From NCBI RefSeq assembly GCF_016808335.1, contig NC_053149.1:27773339-27837338 (forward strand): 64,000 bases of DNA, written 5' to 3'. The notes under the pieces were generated by a model. It did not search any database. It had not been told where the DNA came from and saw only the letters and a list, made by a program, of their open reading frames with translations. Position 1 is the first letter of the stretch. Every line of letters starts with the position of its first letter. A program made the translations under genes and the position numbers. Shown piece by piece: positions 57,421-64,000 of this stretch. This DNA is from Panicum virgatum. Taxonomy: Eukaryota > Streptophyta > Magnoliopsida > Poales > Poaceae.

Positions 57421-57889
57421 TAGCTTGATAGGTGAAAATTGGCGGGAAACACAAATTTAAATAAAGCGGGAAACGGATTTGGAAAAGCTGAATAGAATCG
57501 CACACTAGCTTGATAGGTGAAAATTGGCGGGAAACATAAATTTAAATGATTTAATACAGCGAGAAATAGATTAGAATAAATTGGCGGGAACCAGAAAATA
57601 TTTGAAAAATTGAAAACGGTTAGGGGGAAACCAATTTACAGGGGCGGGTCATGCCGTGAGCCACCCCTGTAAAAGCATTTCCAGGGCGGCTCAAGGCATC
57701 AACTGCCCCTGGAAACTCTATTTTCAGGGGCGGCTCACGGAATGACCCGCCCCTGGAAATGTGTTTACAGGGGTGGGTAGCCCGCCTCTAGAAAAGTCAA
57801 TTTTTAGCTGCGAGAGATAGGGACGGGTGTCGCGCTCGCCCCAACAAATGTTATTTTACCCATCCCTGAAAACGATTTCTGCAGTAGTG
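57421..57889 (+). repeat. CACTA 3' sub-terminal repeats and terminal inverted repeat
   Basis: A 42-bp direct repeat (CTTGATAGGTGAAAATTGGC...) starts at 57421 and 57506. Palindromic GC-rich units lie at 57637-57671, 57680-57713, 57723-57757 and 57765-57790, with GGGGCGG facing CCGCCCC. The terminus CGATTTCTGCAGTAGTG (57873-57889) is a CACTA end in reverse complement. The flanking 3-bp duplication would be CAA; its partner is outside the window. Confidence 0.82.
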
Positions 57890-57892
57890 CAA

Positions 57893-58079
57893 ATCATCCG
57901 ATAGTTTGGATGGATCCCCTCCCTCGTATTGTAACCGATATTTTGGCTCGCGATTCGGTTAGGTCCCGGGTCCTGAAGAAAGCAGTGAGGATTGAAATAA
58001 AAAAAAAGGCCTAGGAGAATGTTCCTTAGCCCTTAGTAATTGCATGGTCGAAACTTCACTTTGCCACTTTCTTCAGCTT
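57893..58079. other. Short intergenic stretch (nothing identified)
   Basis: Between the CACTA end and the first hAT MITE. No ORF, repeat or RNA gene seen. Confidence 0.5.
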
Positions 58080-58087
58080 ACTGCAAG

Positions 58088-58245
58088 TAGGGGTGGTAAA
58101 GGGCCCAACATTTTGAACTAGAAAATCTAAGGATCGGGCCCTAAAAGGACCGGGCTCTAAACATATGTATTTTTGAACTAAAAATTTCAAGGCCTTTATT
58201 GGGCTGTGAAGAGGCCATTAGGGCCATGGCCCATTACCACCCCTA
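58088..58245. mobile_element. hAT MITE, copy 1 (158 bp), TSD ACTGCAAG
   Basis: Terminal inverted repeats TAGGGGTGGTAAAGGGCC and, in reverse complement at the other end, TAGGGGTGGTAATGGGCC (17 of 18). Perfect 8-bp duplication ACTGCAAG at 58080-58087 and 58246-58253. No coding capacity. Confidence 0.93.
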
Positions 58246-58253
58246 ACTGCAAG

Positions 58254-59026
58254 GCCCCAAAAACAATCCCGCCGCCCATGAAAATATCCTACAGCCTAAC
58301 TCCACCTGACGCCTTGCTCATCTCTATCGACACTAACCATCCACCCAAGCCAAAGATTGCACCACTACCACTATTTGCATGTCCCGAAAAGTAGTAAATA
58401 TCATTCTAGATGTAGGAAAATGTTCCAACAATAAAAAAATATATTTGAGTAGTAGAAAAAAAAATCTTGTGAATAAAACAAGAAAATGTTTCACTGGTAA
58501 CAAAAATGCTCTATGTATGAAAATGAATTGTTCCAAGATGAACATGAATTGTCCCATGATCTAGGTCCTTACTTTCTGTTCTTCTCCCTGATCAACAACT
58601 ACAAATGTTAGGGACTAGGAGTACTGCGGAGAAGAATTCAGAAGAACATCCATGGAAAAGGAGAGGAAAATCAATTCCAAGCACAAATAATCTCCACAAG
58701 AAAGAGGAGAGGCATGGAATAGGGAGAACTTGATTTTAATGCTAGGATACACAAGACCAGGAGGAAGCATGGCGCTAATTGTGGTGACACCCGAAGGGAA
58801 GTAGCAGCAGTAGCTGCTATGGATAAGAAACATGAAAATAAGAAAATGGGATGGGCCACGCGTGATCATAAGGAATGAATAATCCAGTTCTGCTTTTAAT
58901 TGTGGTTATAGGGAGGCACATGAAGGTGGATTGATGGGATACTTTGGTACGAAGGAGGTGCAGACAATGTCGGCATGTAGAAACCGGTCGCAGGGCCCCT
59001 GGAGACCCCATTTTTGAGTTTGGTGG
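58254..59026. other. Intergenic stretch (nothing identified)
   Basis: Short chance ORFs on both strands, an A-rich tract at 58430-58470, no domain and no RNA gene that I can recognise. Confidence 0.5.
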
Positions 59027-59034
59027 GGGAGAAT

Positions 59035-59580
59035 TAGGGTTGGTGAAGGGTTTTAATTTTTAGCCAAGATAATCGGAGACATATCCTGTGCAATCAAGCT
59101 TATGGTGCAATCACCGTGCAATCCAACTAAAAAAAGTCTCAAAAAATTCTGAAAAAAATCTTGAATGTGCATCTCAACCTACTTCATCTATATATAAAAT
59201 TTCAGGGTCAAATTCGTCCTCCTCTGGAAGTTACAAAAAAGACAAATTTTCTGACAAAAGTAATAGTTCAAATGCAACCTAAATTTGTCTTTTTTGTAAC
59301 TTCCAGAGGAGGACGAATTTGACCCTGAAATTTTATATATAGATGAAGTAGGTTGAGATGCACATTCAAGATTTTTTTCAGAATTTTTTGAAACTTTTTT
59401 AGTTGGATTGCACGGTGATTGCACCATAAGCTTGATTGCACAGGATATGTCTCCAAGATAATCTATGGGTCGAGCTCTAAAAGGCCAAGTTCTAATTCTA
59501 TACAATTTTGATCTAAAAATATTAAATGTCAAATAGGATTATGAAAAGAGCATTAAGGTCATAGTCCATTACTACCCCTA
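59035..59580. mobile_element. hAT MITE, copy 2, split by a Mutator-type MITE; TSD (G/A)GGAGAAT
   Basis: 59035-59074 and 59464-59580 together align with the hAT MITE at 58088-58245 (start TAGGGTTGGTGAAGGG, middle CTCTAAAAGGCCAAG, end CATTACTACCCCTA). Flanks GGGAGAAT (59027-59034) and AGGAGAAT (59581-59588) agree at 7 of 8 bases. More diverged than copy 1. Confidence 0.85.
59075..59454. mobile_element. Mutator-type foldback MITE, TSD AAGATAATC
   Basis: Two near-identical inverted arms of about 175 bp, 59075-59249 and 59281-59454, around a 31-bp loop. Ends are GGAGACATATCCTGTGC and its reverse complement. A perfect 9-bp duplication AAGATAATC (59066-59074, 59455-59463) is the length made by Mutator-like transposases. 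No coding capacity. A transcript would fold into a long hairpin. Confidence 0.92.
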
Positions 59581-59588
59581 AGGAGAAT

Positions 59589-60637
59589 AGCCTCAAGCAC
59601 ACCAGTGATCACAGACAAGCACCATACAAGATTTAGACATGTTTGAACCATGTGGTGACGTAACACCCTCTGGTCGGATCACTTTTTCGGGGCTCTAAAT
59701 GCCCAAGTCTGTGGAAAATACAAGTCTTTTTCCTATGTCCTGTTTGTAGCTCCCTCTAGCTTCCAACCCTTGCCCAGACCTCGATCCGCCCCTTTTATAC
59801 CTCCCGGTGGTTTCCACATGTGGTCGGGCGAAGGGATAAGGTGGTTAAGAACTTTTGTCTTTAAAAACCTACCCGTCATCTCTGGTTGTCGAAAATTCCA
59901 GCCAGGTTCAATTTTTCCTCTCCGTTTTCTGCAAAAAAAAAAAGCAGAACGAGATGTGATAGAATTAAGTTCTGAGTGTTTCCTTTCAAACATGAAAAAA
60001 TTGCAAAAACACACACAAAAAACTATTGAATTAGATGAAAATTCCACCAACTTGAAGACAAGAAAATCTCTGACCTTCTGTATTGCAATCTCTTGTAACA
60101 CCTCACCACTCTGCAAAACAAATATCCTCTGCTATCAACCATATCAAACACAAGCTGTGCATGAACAAACAAGTTGTTCCGGGCAGTTTATGCATATGAG
60201 AAACATATCTTAGAACGGTTACTGATGTTGCAGTGGAACCTTGCAGAAACTCACCCATCAAAAAGCCGGCAGTGAAGAGAACAATCTATAATACCAAAAA
60301 ACAACAATTGAAGGTGACACTGATGCGCATGCGCTTGCCCTTAACAAAACAAATCTTTTATACTCGCTAAAATGAGAATGAAAATGGATGCCTATGAGAG
60401 AAGAACAATGATTAAATTTTTGTCTACCTAGTAAGTTGAGCTCAACAATCTGGAGAACCATCAGCAGTACTCTTCCAATTTAGCAACATATCGTCCTCAT
60501 TTCATCCACAACATTGAGCATGCATATGTATTTTTGGAGTTTTTTCATGGAAAAAAAGATTTCCCACAAAAATCATACTGCCAGCACCATATGGAATATG
60601 CTACATTCTGCCAAAGTAAATCATGAACAACACCACA
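59589..60637. other. Region 3' of the PPR gene (no gene identified)
   Basis: AT-rich with poly-A/T tracts (59932-59943). An open stretch at 59770-60213 plus and one at 59733-60116 minus show no domain. Part of it is probably the 3' untranslated region of the PPR gene. Confidence 0.5.
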
Positions 60638-63106
60638 TCACCAATAATCACCACATGAGCATATCCCTTGCTCAAAATGATGAAAACGATTGATATCTCT
60701 AACGATGATTTCCCGTTGAACAATTTTAGATATCACTTTAAATACGGTATGGCAGTCCAAGCAGGAACGTAAATTTTTCATAATCCGTATTGGATGGCCA
60801 GGAGGTGTCATAGCAAGGCCATATGCCAAAGCCAGCCTTTCGCTATGCACCCATAGCATGCGAGCTTTTTCTTCCTCGTCCACATCATGCAACACTACAT
60901 TAATATCTGGAACATAACCTTCTCTAATGGCCTTCAGGCTTAGCCATTCCAGCATTGCATTGATTACTCGCATATCTGGATGGTCAACTGATCCCACTGA
61001 AAAGGCATGAACTTCCCCCTTGATTTCAACCCAACTAAGGCCAGCCTCTTTCTTTACACCTATGTTCCTCATTGATTTCCTTAGAAGTGCAACTTGATCC
61101 AAAATTCCAGCTGCAGCATACATATTTGACAGTAAGACATAGGTTGTCTCATCTTGTGGTTCAATCTCAAGCACCTTCTCTGCGGAAAACCTTCCCAGAG
61201 CTACATTCTTATGGACTACACATGAGCTAAGCAAGGCCCGCCAAACCATAGCAGATGGTGCTGAAGGGATATCCCCAATAAACTTTAGAGCATCATTAAG
61301 ATGGCCAGCACGTCCCAGAAGCCTAACAATGCAAGTATAATGCTCCATAGATGGTTTGATTCCATGATCCATCCTCATAGAGTTAAACAGGGCGAGTCCT
61401 TGGTTGACTAAGCCTGTGCTACCACAAGCAGATAGGAGAGCAACAAAGGTGACATCATTTGCTTTTATACTAGTTTTCTTCATCCTGTCAAAAAGTTCCA
61501 AAGCATCCATGCCTCGTCCATGAAGAGCATATCCTGAGATTATGGCATTCCATGAGATTACATCACATTGTTTGATAGTTTCAAATACCTTTAGAGCATC
61601 CTTAATGCATCCGCACTTGGCATATGTGTCAATCAGTGAGTTGCAAACAACAGTGTCACTACTGAATGTGGATTTCTCAATCAAGCTGTGAATTTGGACA
61701 GCATGTTTGATGGATGCTGTACTTGCACAAGCCCGGAGCACACTGGAGTATGTAACTTGAGTCGAAAGCATCTGCGCAGCACGCATCTGTCGGAACACAC
61801 TCAAAGCATCTTCCCCAAAACCAGACTGGCAGTAGCCGACGATAACTGTGTTCCAGCTCACTTCGTTGGCATCCTGTAATGATGAGAAAATCTCAAGTGA
61901 ATTTTCCATGTTCCTACACTTGGCATACAGATCCATTAGTGCATTTCCAACAAATAGTTCAGACTCATAGCCTAACTTTATAACAAGGTTATGAATTTGC
62001 TCGCCCAGATCCAAAAAGGCAACATTAGCACAAGCTTGCAGAACACCAGACAAACTAAACTCATTAGGCATCACAGAAGACCGCATCATTCTTAGGAACA
62101 TCTCAAATGCGTGCTGATTTTGATAGTTCTGAGCATACCGGGAGATCATAAAGCTCCAAAGTAAGACGTCTTCATGGGGAATCATCTCAAAAATAGTGCG
62201 GGCATCCTCAATGTCTCCACATTTGGCATACATGTCAAGCAAAGCGCCACCAACATGAGGCTCGGTATCACAAAGGGTTTTGACTGAGCAACCATGGATG
62301 CCCTTGCCTAGCAAAGCAGATGACAAGCAAACAGCAGCCTTGAGCACACTGGTAAGCGCAAAAGGATTAGGCTTGGAACCTGCCATCCTCATCTTGGAGA
62401 AAACGTTAATCGCATCCTCAGGACTGTCATTCTCAGAATAGCAAGAAACCATCGCTGTCCAAGTGACGACATCCTTCCCCATGATCCCATCGAACACAAG
62501 CCTCGCATCACGGACAGACCCGCAAAGAGAATAGGCATCAATTAGCGCTGACCCCACAAAGGCATTCTGGTCATGGCCCAACTTGCATGAGCAGGCGTGC
62601 ACGCTGCAGGCAAGCCCTGGAGCATCCATGGCAACTAGCAGCTTCAGGATTGTGGTGAGCACGAACTGATTCACCTCGTGACCCTCCCTCCGCAGCCTCA
62701 GAAACAGCTTCGCGGCCTCCTCGAACTCCCCACGCAACGTGTGTCCCTGCACGAGCGTGACGAAGGACACCATGTTCCGCTCGGGCATTCCATCGAACAC
62801 GCTGCGCGCGGCGGCTAAGGGGCCGAGCTTCGCGTAGAGATTGAGAAGGACGTTAGCGCAGAAGGTATCCAGCCGTACCACCCCGCCGCGCTGCACGACG
62901 CGAGCGTGCACGGCGCGGCCAGTGCGGGCGTCGCCACGCGCGATGCAGCGTTGCAGGAGCCTTGCGCACGCGTAGGAGTCGAGCTTGGGGAGCGCGAGCG
63001 AGGCGAGCTCGTCGCCCAGCCACTGCAGCGCCGCGTTGGTGGCTAGGTCGCGGCGGGGCGGGCCACTGGGTCGATAGAAGGTAGAGTGGAGGAGGCGGCG
63101 GATCAT
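60638..63106 (-). CDS. Pentatricopeptide repeat protein, PLS-DYW class (organelle RNA editing factor)
   Basis: Single-exon gene on the minus strand, 822 codons. It starts with [19 protein letters not shown], an Arg/Ser-rich N-terminus typical of a mitochondrial or plastid targeting peptide. A run of P, L and S repeats follows (for example [67 protein letters not shown]). Then come the E region ([26 protein letters not shown]) and a complete DYW domain with [19 protein letters not shown] and the end CSCGDYW. The HxE and CxxC motifs are the zinc-binding, deaminase-like site. Such proteins bind one or a few organellar transcripts and direct C-to-U editing. The order of motifs resembles Arabidopsis At5g13230-like PPR proteins, by memory only. 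The frame is open upstream to 63367, but the ATG at 63106 gives the normal protein start. The editing target cannot be read from the sequence. Confidence 0.93.
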   Translation of the reverse strand: MIRRLLHSTFYRPSGPPRRDLATNAALQWLGDELASLALPKLDSYACARLLQRCIARGDARTGRAVHARVVQRGGVVRLDTFCANVLLNLYAKLGPLAAARSVFDGMPERNMVSFVTLVQGHTLRGEFEEAAKLFLRLRREGHEVNQFVLTTILKLLVAMDAPGLACSVHACSCKLGHDQNAFVGSALIDAYSLCGSVRDARLVFDGIMGKDVVTWTAMVSCYSENDSPEDAINVFSKMRMAGSKPNPFALTSVLKAAVCLSSALLGKGIHGCSVKTLCDTEPHVGGALLDMYAKCGDIEDARTIFEMIPHEDVLLWSFMISRYAQNYQNQHAFEMFLRMMRSSVMPNEFSLSGVLQACANVAFLDLGEQIHNLVIKLGYESELFVGNALMDLYAKCRNMENSLEIFSSLQDANEVSWNTVIVGYCQSGFGEDALSVFRQMRAAQMLSTQVTYSSVLRACASTASIKHAVQIHSLIEKSTFSSDTVVCNSLIDTYAKCGCIKDALKVFETIKQCDVISWNAIISGYALHGRGMDALELFDRMKKTSIKANDVTFVALLSACGSTGLVNQGLALFNSMRMDHGIKPSMEHYTCIVRLLGRAGHLNDALKFIGDIPSAPSAMVWRALLSSCVVHKNVALGRFSAEKVLEIEPQDETTYVLLSNMYAAAGILDQVALLRKSMRNIGVKKEAGLSWVEIKGEVHAFSVGSVDHPDMRVINAMLEWLSLKAIREGYVPDINVVLHDVDEEEKARMLWVHSERLALAYGLAMTPPGHPIRIMKNLRSCLDCHTVFKVISKIVQREIIVRDINRFHHFEQGICSCGDYW

Positions 63107-64000
63107 ACGGGCTATGGCAGCGAGGAGGGGGAGCAGCAGAGGCGCGTTTGATTTTCGTCTGCTAAACCAGGTGCTCCCATCCCCATAGCTCCGGGACAGA
63201 CTCACGCAACTCACAACGAGCGCTGGTGATTTTACCAGTCGGTCTGGCCAAACGGCCCATATTGCTTTACTGACATTGCATCGTCTCTTCAAAAATGGGC
63301 TAGTATAGTGGAAAACTTCCTTTTTTAGGGGTACAGTGAAAAACTTACTGAAAGACGAAAAGTACATAAAAAACTTACAACATACATTTTGGGCATTGTC
63401 CTATGTCTTGATTGAACATCAATTAACCGTCCTACCAAAGCTAAGCAATAAAAGAATACTCCCTCCATTTCCAAAATAAAAGTCCGCTTAGCTTTCAAAT
63501 TTATCCAACAAAAAGTGTTCATTTAATTGTAGTAAACTCTATCTAATTAAAATAAATATTTCATAATAAGAAAATTTTATATAGAGAAGGGTATGGAGCC
63601 GATAAAATGATTAAGTATATGATACTTTTCTGGTTTCAATACATTAGTATTTATTGAGTACTACAAAAAAAATATGTTAATCCATGATGAGTTTTCGATG
63701 ACATTTTGAATTTTCATCACCAATTTGCTAATAATGGCCAATTTTGGCTCAATTTGGGTCCAGATTTTGTGATAAACCTGCACTAACCATCATAAAGTAA
63801 AATAAAAATCATCACGGATTTGATATCATCATTAACTGACAGTGAAAAATACATCACTGTTGGCATGGGCCCACTAATCAACCTAAGGTATTGGGTTTAC
63901 GCACATATTCAATGTGCTACATAATATTTTGTTCAAACTTAAATTAAGCTTTTTTTAGGTTTCTAAATTGCTATTGCATAGAAAAATTAAAGAAAATGGC
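63107..64000. other. Upstream region of the PPR gene, with a decayed Stowaway-like fragment
   Basis: Presumed promoter and intergenic DNA for the minus-strand PPR gene. No clear TATA box chosen. CTCCCTCCATTTCC at about 63459-63472 is the usual left end of Stowaway-type MITEs, but no clean right end is visible by 63660. The rest is AT-rich, without ORFs that I can support. Confidence 0.4.

Larger units (their letters stand above)
11283..57889 (+). mobile_element. CACTA (En/Spm) transposon remnant, 3' end at 57889, heavily interrupted
   Basis: The host of most other insertions here. Its parts lie in one orientation: a TNP2-type transposase (11283-14073), a Transposase_24/Ulp1-type second gene (about 21760-22784 and 54600-57330), then sub-terminal palindromic repeats and the terminal CGATTTCTGCAGTAGTG (57873-57889), whose reverse complement begins CACTACTGCAG. 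The 5' end is left of the window. I infer a single element from shared orientation and order. A cluster of similar sub-terminal repeats at 14.65-14.77 kb leaves open that two CACTA elements are involved. Confidence 0.72.

Noticed and set aside
59088..59532. Plus and minus ORFs of 64 and 114 codons with the same residues
   Set aside because: They are produced by the inverted arms of the Mutator-type MITE, which read the same on both strands.
63107..63367. Upstream extension of the PPR frame to 63367
   Set aside because: The extra 87 codons have no targeting or PPR character. The ATG at 63106 gives a normal organelle-type N-terminus.
63459..63660. Complete Stowaway MITE upstream of the PPR gene
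   Set aside because: Only the left end CTCCCTCC is convincing. I could not find a matching right end or a TA duplication, so it is noted as a decayed fragment.

Overview
The window looks like nuclear DNA of a grass (Poaceae). The grounds are a stack of grass-type LTR retrotransposons with long GC-rich LTRs, CACTA (En/Spm), hAT and Mutator-type miniature elements, and one intron-less PPR-DYW gene. I see no bacterial or organellar gene order. A panicoid grass would fit, but that is inference. About 57.9 kb of the 64 kb is one nested transposon pile. The remaining 6 kb holds the only convincing host gene.

Layout. 1-11282: a tandem Ty3/gypsy array (LTR-internal-LTR-internal-LTR, family 'D') whose internal regions encode only Gag and protease. 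It sits inside the TNP2 transposase of a CACTA transposon, which resumes at 11283-14073. 14.1-22.8 kb: CACTA non-coding repeats, possible captured exon fragments, a small minus-strand LTR element 'E' (15981-19821) carrying a hAT-type insert, and the first half of the second CACTA gene (Transposase_24/Ulp1 type). 22785-54594: LTR element 'A', inserted in that second gene. Element 'C' (23019-36730, minus strand, gag-pol plus an extra ORF) interrupts the 5' LTR of A. Element 'B' (38663-51014, Athila-like) interrupts the internal region of A. The 3' LTR of B is in turn interrupted by a 499-bp hAT-type element and a 2.4-kb solo LTR of family D. 54595-57889: the rest of the second CACTA gene and the CACTA 3' terminus. 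57890-60637: intergenic DNA with two copies of a hAT MITE, one split by a Mutator-type foldback MITE. 60638-63106: a PPR-DYW gene on the minus strand. 63107-64000: its upstream DNA.

Element limits were set by reading both ends and finding target-site duplications: A, GCAAG; B, ACATC; C, ACACA; E, CATAT; hAT elements, 8 bp; the Mutator-type MITE, AAGATAATC (9 bp). Removing the insertions in order restores reading frames, for example across A in the CACTA gene, which supports the nesting order.

How the genes relate. Nearly all coding sequence here is for transposition and most is broken. The youngest-looking piece is the D array. Its first Gag-protease frame is open once a 110-bp intron is removed, but it lacks reverse transcriptase, RNase H and integrase, so it would depend on another element. 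The PPR-DYW protein would act in a mitochondrion or plastid on RNA and has no functional link to the transposons. I did not find a convincing new biological system. The most interesting items are the spliced gag of a gag-pro-only element, the recent tandem LTR array, the extra ORF upstream of gag in element C, and the MITE-in-MITE with exact duplications.
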